Below are positions 7,745 through 17,800 of a stretch of DNA of 64,000 nt, in pieces. The notes under the pieces are model-generated. The model saw nothing but the letters and a program-made list of their open reading frames with translations, was not told the origin of the DNA and made no database searches. This stretch comes from Hymenobacter terrenus. Its GTDB lineage: Bacteria > Bacteroidota > Bacteroidia > Cytophagales > Hymenobacteraceae. The first letter of the stretch is position 1. Every line of letters begins with the position of its first letter. The stretch covers positions 1 through 64,000 of the forward strand of contig NZ_LATM01000006.1 of the NCBI RefSeq assembly GCF_000972495.1, given 5' to 3'. A program made the translations under genes and the position numbers.

Positions 7745-8614
7745 ATGTCTACGCTTAAAAAACCAAAGAACAGCAAAACCAAAGCTTCTGATGACCAGCT
7801 AAACGCCGGCAGTGGCAAAACCATTAAGCAGCCCAACGTCAATGACGACAAGCTGACTTCTATCACGGAGATGCGGCAGCAGGTTGGAGGCCAACCCGCC
7901 ATGGCCCTGGAAGATGAGCAGCGCCTGCGTAAAGCTTTCGTAGATAAGGACTGGAACGAAATCAAAATTGCCGATAGCTGGCAGATTTTCAAGGTGATGG
8001 CCGAGTTTGTGGAGGGCTTCGAGAAGATGTCCAAAATCGGGCCCTGCGTCAGCATCTTTGGTTCGGCCCGCACCAAGCCCGAGAATCCTTATTACCAGAT
8101 GGCCGAGGAAATTGCCTCGAAACTGGTGCGCCACGGCTATGGGGTTATCACGGGTGGTGGCCCCGGCATCATGGAAGCCGGCAACAAGGGCGCCCGTGCC
8201 GAAGGTGGTAAGTCGGTGGGACTCAACATTGAACTGCCTTTTGAGCAGACGCACAACATCTACATCGACCAGGATAAGTGCATCAACTTCGACTACTTCT
8301 TCGTGCGGAAGGTGATGTTCGTTAAATATGCCCAGGCGTTTGTGGGCATGCCCGGCGGCTTCGGTACGCTGGACGAGTTGTTCGAAGCAATGACGCTGAT
8401 TCAAACCAAGAAAATCAGCCGCTTTCCCATCGTGCTGGTAGGCTCGGCATATTGGACTGGCCTGTTTCAATGGATTAACGACGTGATGCTGCACGAGGAG
8501 CACAACATCTCGGCTGAAGACCTGAACCTAGTGCAGATTGTGGATGATGCCAGTGAGGCAGTTAAGATTATCGACGACTTCTACCACAAGTACCTGTTGT
8601 CGCCAAATTTCTAA
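7745..8614 (+). CDS. TIGR00730 / LOG family Rossmann-fold protein
   Basis: A 289-residue protein. The first 60 or so residues are Lys/Asp-rich and low in complexity. The Rossmann domain carries the LOG motifs: GPCVSIFGSART, GYGVITGGGPGIMEAGNKGA, and PGGFGTLDELFEAMTLIQT (PGGxGTxxE, with the catalytic glutamate). The family includes cytokinin riboside 5'-monophosphate phosphoribohydrolases and nucleotide 5'-monophosphate nucleosidases that cleave the N-glycosidic bond of nucleotides. The ATG at 7745 is preferred to a TTG at 7721, which overlaps the T-run of a terminator. Confidence 0.92.
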   Translation: MSTLKKPKNSKTKASDDQLNAGSGKTIKQPNVNDDKLTSITEMRQQVGGQPAMALEDEQRLRKAFVDKDWNEIKIADSWQIFKVMAEFVEGFEKMSKIGPCVSIFGSARTKPENPYYQMAEEIASKLVRHGYGVITGGGPGIMEAGNKGARAEGGKSVGLNIELPFEQTHNIYIDQDKCINFDYFFVRKVMFVKYAQAFVGMPGGFGTLDELFEAMTLIQTKKISRFPIVLVGSAYWTGLFQWINDVMLHEEHNISAEDLNLVQIVDDASEAVKIIDDFYHKYLLSPNF

Positions 8615-8681
8615 TCACGAATTCAGTCAGCTTCTACTGACTCCTCGGATTATCCGAACTTCGTGAAACAGTTTCTTTGGA

Positions 8682-8710
8682 AAGCCGCTTCTTCGGGAGC
8701 GGCTTTTCTT
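8682..8710 (+). terminator. Rho-independent terminator after the LOG-family gene
   Basis: Stem AAGCCGCT / AGCGGCTT with an 8-base loop containing CTTCGGG, followed by TTCTT. It lies about 70 bases downstream of the LOG gene and upstream of the lycopene cyclase gene, separating the two transcripts. Confidence 0.7.
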
Positions 8711-8790
8711 ATAGGTAGCTTCGCTACTTTTCTGAGTGCTTTAGTCGCCTCTATTCAAAATCCGTGGAATCTGCTCAATCTAATAAGTCC

Positions 8791-9960
8791 ATGATTCAGA
8801 CCGACTACCTTATTGTGGGCGGCGGGGCAGCGGGGCTGAGTCTGGCTTACCATATCGCACGGGAGCCCCGCTTGGCTGGTAAACGGGTGCTGCTTATCGA
8901 GCCCGAAGCCAAAGACCGCAACGACCGTACTTGGTCGTTCTGGACCGATGAACCAAGCCCGTTCGATGCCATCGTAGCGCACGAATGGCGCGCCATTGCC
9001 TTTCGCAGTCCGGGCTTCGAGCGGGTTTTTGACCTTGGCTGCTATCGTTACAAGACGATTAACGGGCTGGATTATTACCGTTTTGTGCGGCGGGCGCTAG
9101 CTGATAACCCACAGTTCACTTTCGTGCGCGGTACCGTGGCAAGCATATTGAATACGGCCGACGGGGTACAGGTGCGCAGCAGCGATGGCGAGTTTACGGC
9201 CAGCTACGCCTTCGACAGCCGCCCGCCGGACCTGGTGCAACTGAAACAACCACAGAAATACCGCTACCTCTTGCAGCATTTTGTGGGCTGGGAGGTGGAA
9301 ACCGAGACCGATGTATTCAATCCCGCTATAGTGGAGTTTATGGACTTCCGAGGCGCTCAGCAGCACGAGGCGCGCTTTATCTACGTGCTGCCCTTTACGC
9401 CACGCAAGGCCTTGGTGGAATACACGCTGTTTTCAGCCCAGCCCTTGCATAAGGCAGAATACGAAGCGGCTATCCGCGAGTATTTGGAAACGACGTTGAA
9501 GGTAAAAAACTACCGCATCGTGGTCGAGGAACTTGGTGCTATTCCCATGACAGACCACCCCCTGCCGGCCCGCGATGGAACTCACATCATCAATCTCGGC
9601 ACGCGCGGTGGGCGGGCCAAACCCAGTACGGGGTATGCCTTCAAACGCATTCAGCGGCATTCGGCGCGGCTGGTAGCGGCGCTGGCTTCAACCGGCCACC
9701 CACCCGCCGACCCAACCGGGGATAAGTGGCAATTTCGCATGTTCGACACGCTACTGCTCGATATTATGCAGCGACGTGGCGAAAGCACGCGGGATATTTT
9801 TCGGGAGCTATTCGAGCGCAATCCGGTGGAACGCATTTTTCGGTTTCTAGATGAAAGCACAACATGGGCTGACAATCTGCAAATTATGAACTCCGTGACG
9901 CCGTGGCCTTTCATGCAATCCATCGGGCAGGTGCTACGCGGCAAGCCGGGCCAGCGCTGA
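8791..9960 (+). CDS. crtY: Lycopene beta-cyclase family protein
   Basis: A 389-residue flavoprotein of the CrtY family, which cyclises the ends of lycopene to make beta-carotene, the branch point towards the pink/red carotenoids of this group. Start MIQTDYLIVGGGAAGLSLAY is the FAD-binding dinucleotide motif. The hallmark phrase NDRTWSFWTD follows at about residue 50, and IPMTDHPLPARDG plus the glycine-rich LGTRGGRAKPSTGYAF lie in the C-terminal half. Preferred start is the ATG at 8791 over a GTG at 8764. No other carotenoid gene is visible nearby, so it is separated from the rest of the pathway. Confidence 0.9.
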   Translation: MIQTDYLIVGGGAAGLSLAYHIAREPRLAGKRVLLIEPEAKDRNDRTWSFWTDEPSPFDAIVAHEWRAIAFRSPGFERVFDLGCYRYKTINGLDYYRFVRRALADNPQFTFVRGTVASILNTADGVQVRSSDGEFTASYAFDSRPPDLVQLKQPQKYRYLLQHFVGWEVETETDVFNPAIVEFMDFRGAQQHEARFIYVLPFTPRKALVEYTLFSAQPLHKAEYEAAIREYLETTLKVKNYRIVVEELGAIPMTDHPLPARDGTHIINLGTRGGRAKPSTGYAFKRIQRHSARLVAALASTGHPPADPTGDKWQFRMFDTLLLDIMQRRGESTRDIFRELFERNPVERIFRFLDESTTWADNLQIMNSVTPWPFMQSIGQVLRGKPGQR

Positions 9961-10049
9961 GTGTAGGAGTAGGTAAGGCACAGGTCACGCGGCAAATTCT
10001 TCTTGAAGGCGCTAACCCGGTTAGGCTTTCGGTCTTCGGCACTCCAGCG

Positions 10050-10733
10050 TCAAGAATCAGCCGGCGGAGTACTGCCGGGCCTTGCTTTTTGATAGTCATC
10101 CACCCACACCTCGACGGCGTTGATAACTTCCTTTAGCGCGGCGCCTGAAGCAGTCAGTTCGTACCAATACTGAAGCGGTTGGACTTTCACTACGGTTTTA
10201 CTGATGATGGCGGCTTCTTCCATTTCTCGCAGCCGGTGGCCCAACGTGGTGACATTGACGCCGACTAGGCGGCTCAACTTATTATAGCCACTGCCCCCAG
10301 TTTTCAGCAGCGCGTGCACAATCCGCAGCACCCACTTTTGCTGAAGAAGCTGAATAGGACTTCTCGACTCATCCACGGCCTGCTCCGACTGATTGACTTC
10401 CCAATTCAAGGGAGCGGGCAAGTGAGTGCGCGCCCAGTGGTCTAACGCTTCGATAGTCGGCCGCAAAGCCAAACCGGCGGGCTGCAGGGTATAGCGTGTG
10501 CGGGGCGGGATGACCGAAAGCACGCTACGTTCGACAATACCCAGTCGTTCCATCTTTTCTAGCTTTTGAATCAGCACCTTACCGCTTGCGCCCCCACAGT
10601 CGCGGCCCAGGTCATTGAAATTACGCGGCCCTCCCATCAGGCTACTGATAGCGAAAAGCACCCACCGCTCGGAGAAGAAATCAAATATGTCCAGCAGAAG
10701 GTCAGAAGACTTATCGGGCGAAGGAGCAGCCAT
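10050..10733 (-). CDS. Tandem (double-domain) HxlR family transcriptional regulator
   Basis: A 227-residue protein with two consecutive HxlR-type winged-helix domains. Domain 1 (about residues 12-105) reads FSERWVLFAISSLMGGPRNF ... YTLQPAGLALRPTIEALDHW. Domain 2 (about 125-215) repeats the pattern: LLQQKWVLRIVHALLKTG ... LVGVNVTTLGHRLREMEEAA ... YELTASGAALKEVINAVEVW. HxlR regulators are normally about 110-120 residues and bind as dimers, so a fused pair may act as a single-chain dimer. Domain 1 carries cysteine near its recognition helix (RDCGGASGK). It is divergent from the oxidoreductase at 10898 with about 165 bases between starts, a usual HxlR target arrangement. Confidence 0.85.
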   Translation of the reverse strand: MAAPSPDKSSDLLLDIFDFFSERWVLFAISSLMGGPRNFNDLGRDCGGASGKVLIQKLEKMERLGIVERSVLSVIPPRTRYTLQPAGLALRPTIEALDHWARTHLPAPLNWEVNQSEQAVDESRSPIQLLQQKWVLRIVHALLKTGGSGYNKLSRLVGVNVTTLGHRLREMEEAAIISKTVVKVQPLQYWYELTASGAALKEVINAVEVWVDDYQKARPGSTPPADS

Positions 10734-10787
10734 GCAGGGCGTCTTGTTTTAGTTAGCGTTATATTTTAGTAAGCGAAAAGCGCGTTC

Positions 10788-10795
10788 TACATTTG
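10788..10795 (+). promoter_or_regulatory. Candidate -7 element of the oxidoreductase promoter
   Basis: TACATTTG matches TAnnTTTG exactly, in the divergent region between the HxlR gene and the oxidoreductase. A TTG at the ideal -33 distance was not found, as might be expected of a regulator-dependent promoter. Confidence 0.35.
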
Positions 10796-10897
10796 CTTAC
10801 CATTGGAAGCCACTACGTCGCTCGCTCCAAAGGTCGGCTAAACAAAGGTGCTCCTTTCCAGGCCTCATTAGTCCGTTCACCTTACAAAACTCTTTTT

Positions 10898-11944
10898 ATG
10901 AAAAATCGCCGAGTCATTATTTCCGAATATGGCGGCCCCGATGTCATCCGCGTAGTCGATGAAACCGCTCTGCCTCAACCTCTTCCGGGAGAGGTCAGAA
11001 TCAGAGTGGAAGCTTCGAGTGCTGTTTTCACCGATACCATCATTCGCCGAGGCCTTTATCCTTATCTGTCCGTCAAGCCGCCCTTCGGCTTAGGCTACGA
11101 TGCTGTCGGCGTTATTGATGAGCTCGGCACGGATGTTCACGATTGGGCGATCGGTCAGCGGGTGGCCGCGCTCACCCAAATTGGGGGCAACGCTGACTTT
11201 GTCTGCCAACCCGCCAGCCGCCTTTTGCCCGTACCAGACGAACTCGACCCGGCCGAAGCAACCAGTATGATTTTATCCTACGTAACGGCCTACCAGATGC
11301 TTCATCGGGTGGCTAAGGTGCAGGCTGGTCAGTGTGTTCTGGTTCATAGTGGGGCGGGAGCTGTTGGCACGGCGCTGGTGCAGCTAGCCCGGCAAGCGGG
11401 AGCAGAGGTGGTAGCCACGGCCTCGGCTGGTAAGCTGGACCTGTTGCGGGCGAATGGTGCCACCGCCATCGACCATCGCACCGCTGACTTTTGGGCGCAA
11501 CTGCGGCAGCAAGCACCCCAGGGCTACGACGCAATATTTGACAGCGTGAGCTTAGCCAACTTTGTCGGTTCGTATAATTTGCTCAACGCCCACGGCACCG
11601 TCGTGACCTACGGCGCAGTTGGTCCGGCAGCCGAGATAGCGAAATTGGGAGCCGCACCGGCCGAAATGGTGCTGTTCATGTTTTCGCTGATTGGCGAAAC
11701 CGCCGCGGTACTCAATGCCTTTCCGGACGGCCGCTCTTTCCAGTCGTATGCCATCAACGCGGGGATTGTTGACCATTGGGACTGGTTCGCGGCCGACGTG
11801 GCCCACTTATTTGAGCTATTAGCTACGCACCAAATCAAGCCCATTATCGATGAGCGGCTACCCTTGAGCAGAGCGGCCGAGGCACACCAGCGCATTGAAG
11901 CGGGGCAGGTAAGGGGGCGGCTGGTGTTTGATATGAGCTTGTAA
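10898..11944 (+). CDS. Medium-chain (zinc-type/quinone oxidoreductase-like) dehydrogenase
   Basis: A 348-residue member of the MDR superfamily. The N-terminal GroES-like domain begins MKNRRVIISEYGGPDVIRVV and continues PFGLGYDAVGVIDELGTDV. The NADP-binding domain has VLVHSGAGAVGTALVQLARQ (glycine-rich nucleotide motif) at about residues 143-162. The cysteine/histidine zinc ligands of classic alcohol dehydrogenases are not evident, so a quinone-reductase or enoyl-reductase-like activity is more likely. Start at 10898 (ATG) rather than in the open upstream extension. Divergent from the tandem HxlR regulator and followed 26 bases later by a DoxX-like gene, suggesting one regulated unit. Confidence 0.88.
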   Translation: MKNRRVIISEYGGPDVIRVVDETALPQPLPGEVRIRVEASSAVFTDTIIRRGLYPYLSVKPPFGLGYDAVGVIDELGTDVHDWAIGQRVAALTQIGGNADFVCQPASRLLPVPDELDPAEATSMILSYVTAYQMLHRVAKVQAGQCVLVHSGAGAVGTALVQLARQAGAEVVATASAGKLDLLRANGATAIDHRTADFWAQLRQQAPQGYDAIFDSVSLANFVGSYNLLNAHGTVVTYGAVGPAAEIAKLGAAPAEMVLFMFSLIGETAAVLNAFPDGRSFQSYAINAGIVDHWDWFAADVAHLFELLATHQIKPIIDERLPLSRAAEAHQRIEAGQVRGRLVFDMSL

Positions 11945-11970
11945 GTAGACATTTCAACTCATTCCAGACC

Positions 11971-12360
11971 ATGAACTGGCTACGAATTCATCCGATAGCA
12001 AAATACCTCTTTTGCGTTGGGATGCTTGGTGCGGCAACGAGCGAACTGCTCGGCTCGCAAGTCGTCCTGCGGTCGATGGACGCGCTCGGCGTCACGCAAC
12101 GGCTATTGTATCTGCTGGCGCCTCTCAAAATCATTGGGGTGCTGGTACTGCTGTTTGTCGCCAACAAACGGCTACTTGAATGGGCTTATGCCGGCTTCTT
12201 TTTCAACCTGGTGGGAGCAGTATTTCTCCTGACCACAGCCAAGCATCTTATTTTACCCGACCTGCTGGTTGCTCCGATGTACCTGGTGCTCTGGCTGATT
12301 ACCTTCTTCACTTACCAACGTATCCAACAACTAAAAGGCTCAACCTTACTACAGGATTAG
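11971..12360 (+). CDS. DoxX-like small membrane protein
   Basis: A 129-residue protein with four predicted membrane helices (about residues 12-30, 45-62, 68-88, 96-115). The phrase LLYLLAPLKIIGVLVLL and overall four-helix layout match DoxX-like proteins of Bacteroidota, whose functions are mostly unknown. It is 26 bases after the oxidoreductase and likely shares its transcript. A perfect 25-base inverted repeat follows about 87 bases downstream. Confidence 0.7.
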   Translation: MNWLRIHPIAKYLFCVGMLGAATSELLGSQVVLRSMDALGVTQRLLYLLAPLKIIGVLVLLFVANKRLLEWAYAGFFFNLVGAVFLLTTAKHLILPDLLVAPMYLVLWLITFFTYQRIQQLKGSTLLQD

Positions 12361-12446
12361 CTACCTGAACACGGTAATAACTGGCGCCCGCAACCCAAGG
12401 TGCAGGCAAGATTTTTCTTCTACCACCTGAAATGCGGGTTTAAGCC

Positions 12447-12516
12447 CTAGAAAGCAAAAAATGGTTGCGGGTCACCCCGGAAAGGTGCTGGCCCGCAACC
12501 ATTTTTTGCTTTCTAG
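12447..12516. repeat. Perfect 25-bp inverted repeat, probable bidirectional terminator
   Basis: Positions 12447-12471 and 12492-12516 are exact reverse complements over 25 bases, separated by 20 bases that contain a further CACC / GGTG pairing. Each arm contains a six-base A or T run near the middle. It lies between convergent genes (DoxX-like, forward; DUF2795, reverse), so two-way termination is the simplest role, although the length and perfection exceed those of other terminators in this window. Confidence 0.8.
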
Positions 12517-12571
12517 AGCTTAGCGCTTAATTAGCTACCGATAATTTGAATCGCTAACTAATTGAGTGCTA

Positions 12572-12793
12572 TTAATATTCGTCCTCGTTGAACATGAAGT
12601 CCTCCTTGGTCGGGTAGTCAGGCCACACTTCCTCAATGTTTTCGTAGGGCTGGCCGTCGTCTTCCAGCGCTTGTAAGTTCTCAACCACTTCCATGGGCGC
12701 ACCCGAGCGGATAGAAAAGTCAATCAGTTCGTCTTTGGTGGCGGGCCAGGGAGCATCTTCCAAGTAGGAAGCAAGTTCGAGTGTCCAGTACAT
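12572..12793 (-). CDS. DUF2795 domain-containing protein
   Basis: A 73-residue protein starting MYWTLELASYLEDAPWPATK; this start is preferred over an upstream in-frame ATG because the conserved domain begins immediately. The segment continues DELIDFSIRSGAPMEVVENL and ends in an acidic tail. DUF2795 proteins are short helical proteins of unknown function common in bacteria. It is reverse-strand, about 100 bases downstream of the DUF349 gene, and could be co-transcribed with it. Confidence 0.82.
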   Translation of the reverse strand: MYWTLELASYLEDAPWPATKDELIDFSIRSGAPMEVVENLQALEDDGQPYENIEEVWPDYPTKEDFMFNEDEY

Positions 12794-12893
12794 AAGGAGG
12801 AGGATAAAAAAAGGTTGGCGAAGGTAATTGTTTCCCTTCAAATGTCAAGCTAGAAGCGTGTTGAAATCGACAACGCAAAACAATGACCAAAGT

Positions 12894-14204
12894 TTAGCTC
12901 GCGGCCTGAGCTTGTTGGCTAAATAAGGCAATCAAATCGTTTTTGGTGCGAATCTTTCGTTCGAATGAGCGGATTTTTGTTTGGAGCATCTGGCGAAAGG
13001 AATCATTGGCAACACTGGGGCTGAGCTTGTCAAGATTATCGCGCAGTACTTCCAGTTCCTGATGGTCATCCTTGAGCAACTCGCGCAGGGTGACGGCCCG
13101 GAAACGGGCCCGCTCGGCCGAACTGGTGGGCACGGAAGCCGGGTCTACCCGCTTGCGCAGGTGGTATTCGAGCGCGCTTAGTTCGAAAATCTTGTCGCAA
13201 GCCACCATAAACCGTTGCCAGATGCGGTCGGATTCTTCGCCGCGCACGGTACCAACTTGCTTCCACTCGGCTTGCAGCGCCTTGGCTTGGTGAATGGCTT
13301 CCTGTGGGGGAACGGCCATCAGGGCCTCGGCACGCTCGGCGAGGGCGCGCTTGCGGGCCAGCAACACTTCGGCTGAGGCAGGGGCACCACTGGTTTGTTG
13401 CGCAGCGATGTGAGCCTTTAGTCGTTCGAAAAAGTGGTTATTGGCGGCGCGGAAACGGGTCCACAGCTCCGAGGCTTGCTTTTTAGGCAAGCTGCCATTC
13501 ACTTCGCGCCAAGCTTGCTGCAATTGCTTAAGTTGGCGTGAGGTGGTTTCGAACTGGTCGGAATTTTTCAGGTTTTCGGCCTGCTGGATGAGTTCGCGGT
13601 AGCGGGTTTGCACACGCGAGCTCATGGCTTTTTTATCGGCCTGGAAGGCTTTACGGCGGTCGAAGAACCGTTGAATGGCCGCCTGGAAACGGCTTTCCAG
13701 CTCGTCGGTCATGTTTTTATCGACGGGGCCGGTTTTTAGCCAGCCCTGGCGCAGGTCCTTCACCTTTTCGCTGGCCGATATCCACTCCAGGCTATTGCTC
13801 AGTTCCTCGGCTTCGCGAATAAAGCTGAGCTTGGCCGCCAGGTTTTTCTCCCGGTTCTGCGCCACGGTCACGGCCATCGACTCTTCGAATTCGGTGAGGC
13901 GCCGGTCCAACTCCTCAAAGTCGCCGAGGCCCTCGTAGGTCCGCAACAATCCTTTGATGTGCAGCGCTTTCACCAGATACGAGCCTTTATTTTCGCTCGC
14001 TTCCATTCGGGTCAGGAGGTCGTCGACTTTAGCACGCAACGCCTCAAAGCGCTGCCTGAAATAGAGAAGCGCTTCGTCCTCCGTTTTTTTGACCAGGCCT
14101 ATCTGGCGGGCGGGTTGGTCGAGCACGGGGCGCAGCCACACGCCGCCGGCGTCCACGTACCCGTAGCGCTTGGCTTCGGCCAGCAAGTGGTCGGTTGATT
14201 CCAT
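12894..14204 (-). CDS. DUF349 domain-containing protein
   Basis: A 436-residue, highly charged helical protein made of repeated three-helix DUF349 units. Repeats can be recognised by the recurring pattern W-x(7)-K/R-x(5)-LWxRFRxAxxxFF: for example LWTRFRAANNHFFERLKAH, IWQRFMVACDKIFELS, and ELESRFQAAIQRFFDRRKA. The family is cytoplasmic and of unknown function. The start at 14204 (MESTDHLLAEAKRYGYVD) is clear. Confidence 0.9.
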   Translation of the reverse strand: MESTDHLLAEAKRYGYVDAGGVWLRPVLDQPARQIGLVKKTEDEALLYFRQRFEALRAKVDDLLTRMEASENKGSYLVKALHIKGLLRTYEGLGDFEELDRRLTEFEESMAVTVAQNREKNLAAKLSFIREAEELSNSLEWISASEKVKDLRQGWLKTGPVDKNMTDELESRFQAAIQRFFDRRKAFQADKKAMSSRVQTRYRELIQQAENLKNSDQFETTSRQLKQLQQAWREVNGSLPKKQASELWTRFRAANNHFFERLKAHIAAQQTSGAPASAEVLLARKRALAERAEALMAVPPQEAIHQAKALQAEWKQVGTVRGEESDRIWQRFMVACDKIFELSALEYHLRKRVDPASVPTSSAERARFRAVTLRELLKDDHQELEVLRDNLDKLSPSVANDSFRQMLQTKIRSFERKIRTKNDLIALFSQQAQAAS

Positions 14205-14540
14205 ACAAATGTTAAACTCGTGGGTAGGAGTGTAGAATACGTGGGTAACTGGGTAAATGGGTAGAATTATGGGTCTGTGGCTGAAACGCGGACCGGGAAG
14301 GGACTACAAGTTTACGGTAAAAAGGTGATGAATTAACGTATTGGTAAGGTTGATGTGCTAATGTGTCGATACACAATCGGACGGCGCGGAACCCAAGAAG
14401 TGGATTCACAAGGGCGCCTTGCCGTTCTTTGCTACACTCCAGCGGCAGTGACAGAAAAAGAAGACGCGTACTCCGGTTTCCTGCTCTCCGCAGCAGTTTA
14501 TTTCAAATCAGCACCATTATTCCATCAGCACCCTTCTAAC
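14205..14540. other. Intergenic region between DUF349 gene and ettA
   Basis: Divergent promoter region of about 336 bases. It contains short direct repeats of a GTGGGTA / TGGGTAA type (14220-14270) but no recognisable gene, terminator or complete Bacteroidota promoter. The ettA frame is open through the second half, but without conserved sequence. Confidence 0.5.
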
Positions 14541-16205
<1,665 letters not shown>

Positions 16206-16226
16206 GCGTGGGTTCTTGCCATCGAA

Positions 16227-16258
16227 AAGGGCCGCCGGATATGCTTCCGGCGGCCCTT
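16227..16258. terminator. Bidirectional terminator between ettA and the SMP-30 gene
   Basis: A perfect 13-base stem (AAGGGCCGCCGGA with its complement) with a 6-base loop lies in the 57-base gap between two convergent genes. The flanking A-run on the left supplies a T-run only for the reverse strand. Confidence 0.7.
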
Positions 16259-16262
16259 GGTG

Positions 16263-17192
16263 CTACTGCACGCCGTGCACCCGCATGGGCAGCACGAACA
16301 CCGCATCGGAGGCGGTGATGAACAAGGTTTTCCGGTCCTTGCCGCCGAAACAGACGTTGCCGGTCCACTTGGCGGGTACGTCGATGTGCTGGATTTTCTG
16401 GCCCGCGGCACTGTAAACGGTGACGCCCTCGCCGGTGAGGTACACGTTGCCTTCGCTGTCGAGCGTCATGCCGTCGGAGCCCTGGGCGACGAAGAGCTGC
16501 CGGTTGGTGAGCTGGCCATCGGGGGCAATCTGGTAGCGGTAGGTTTTCTTGGCTCCGATGTCGGCGACGTAGAGCAGCTGGCCATCGGGGGTGCCGATGA
16601 TGCCGTTGGGCTTTTGCAGCTGGTCGTCGGCCACGACGGCTTGGGCCTGGCCTTTGGGGAGGTAGTACAGCTTCTGGCCGCCGAGGTTGGGGTCGGGTGC
16701 CTGGCGGGTCCAGTAGTCGCGCTGGTAGTAGGGGTCGGTGAAGTAGATACCGCCACTGCCGGGATGCGCCCAGAGGTCGTTGGGGCCGTTGAGGCGGTGG
16801 CCCTGCACGTCTTTCAGCAAAATGGTGACGTTGCCGTCCGGCGCGATGGACCAGAGCTGGTTCTGCTCATCGGCGCAGGCTAAGAGGTTGCCCTGTTGGT
16901 CGAAATACAGGCCGTTGGAGCGGCCGGATTTTTCCAGAAAAACGCTCAGCTTGCCCTCGGTGTCGTACTTCCAGATTTTGTCGTTGGGCTGGTCGGTGAA
17001 GAAGACATTGCCGGCCCGGTCTACGGCCGGGCCTTCGGTGAATTTGAATTGCCGCGCCACTAGCTGTGGTACGTTCGAGTCGGCGAGGATGGAGCTGGGG
17101 GTCGTGTTCTGGGCCATGGTGGGGAGAGCTAGCAGGCTGGCGCTGGCGGCGCAGCCCAGGAAGAGACGGACGCCAAAGGCGGAAAGATTCAT
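16263..17192 (-). CDS. SMP-30/gluconolactonase/LRE family protein, exported
   Basis: A 309-residue beta-propeller enzyme with a signal peptide (about residues 1-28, ending LALPTMAQN). The six-bladed SMP-30 domain is recognised by FTEGPAVDRAGNVFFTDQPN, NGLYFDQQGNLLACADEQN, LNGPNDLWAHPGSGGIYFTD, and PNGIIGTPDGQLLYVADIGA, which contain the acidic and asparagine metal ligands. Members hydrolyse sugar lactones such as gluconolactone; here it would act in the periplasm. The real substrate is unknown. Confidence 0.9.
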   Translation of the reverse strand: MNLSAFGVRLFLGCAASASLLALPTMAQNTTPSSILADSNVPQLVARQFKFTEGPAVDRAGNVFFTDQPNDKIWKYDTEGKLSVFLEKSGRSNGLYFDQQGNLLACADEQNQLWSIAPDGNVTILLKDVQGHRLNGPNDLWAHPGSGGIYFTDPYYQRDYWTRQAPDPNLGGQKLYYLPKGQAQAVVADDQLQKPNGIIGTPDGQLLYVADIGAKKTYRYQIAPDGQLTNRQLFVAQGSDGMTLDSEGNVYLTGEGVTVYSAAGQKIQHIDVPAKWTGNVCFGGKDRKTLFITASDAVFVLPMRVHGVQ

Positions 17193-17800
17193 TTGAAAAG
17201 GAGCAAAAAGGCGCGGTGGTCGCGCAAGCTAGCAAACCCGCGCCACAGGTCGGGCGCGTGGGTTTCTGCCGGAGGGGGAGCCGGTAGCCGCCGCGGGGCG
17301 CGACCGGGGCCGCAGGCAAGGGCCGCCGCCATGGCAGCTGGGTTGAGCTTGTCATCCCCCCCGCCGAAGGTTCGGCGAGGGTAGTTGAAGATTCGGCGGG
17401 GGTAGTTGGAGCCCAAACTACCCTCGCCGAACCTTCGGCACGGGTAGTTGAGTGTTCGGCACGGCGGGTTGAAGGTTCGGCGGGAGTAGTTGAGGCTCCA
17501 ACTTGGTGAGTTGAAGGTTCGGCGAGGGTAGTTGAGGCTTGCGCAAGGTGGGTTGGACCGCTTTCTTGCCGGGCGGAAGGTGCGGCAGTATGGAATGGGT
17601 GCGGCACCAGGCCGCAGCGCGGGCCGTGCTGAAAAAGCGGGTGGGAGCGCGGGGCTGCTTCAGCCCCGACGCTGCGCGCGCTCGCACTACGGCGCGACTG
17701 GAACTCTTTTTGGCAGCCGCTCCGCAGGTAGGCCCGTTTGGGGGTGGGTGAAAAGTCCGCTATAAAGTGTAGCTTGGGGTTGTATTTCAGTGCTTCTACC
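17193..17800. other. 608-base intergenic region with 21-bp repeat array
   Basis: A GC-rich region between the SMP-30 gene and the first tandem paralogue. Apart from the 21-bp array at 17366-17554 (separate entry), nothing recognisable as a gene was found. Open frames on both strands through the region run into neighbouring genes in the wrong frame and have compositions (Pro/Arg/Ala-rich) expected of shadow frames. Confidence 0.6.
17366..17554. repeat. Array of nine degenerate 21-bp units
   Basis: Nine consecutive units of exactly 21 bases without indels. The best copies read GAAGGTTCGGCGAGGGTAGT plus T (units 1 and 8, identical, at 17366-17386 and 17513-17533); others differ at several positions but keep TTCGGC and the terminal GTT. 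Unit 3 with the start of unit 4 is inverted: 17416-17439 is the exact reverse complement of 17363-17386 (24 bases), giving a strong hairpin. No frame stays open with a consistent start across the array on the forward strand. Confidence 0.85.

Noticed and set aside
7799..8503. A 234-residue reverse frame inside the LOG-family gene
   Set aside because: Composition of a shadow frame; the LOG motifs are all in the forward frame.
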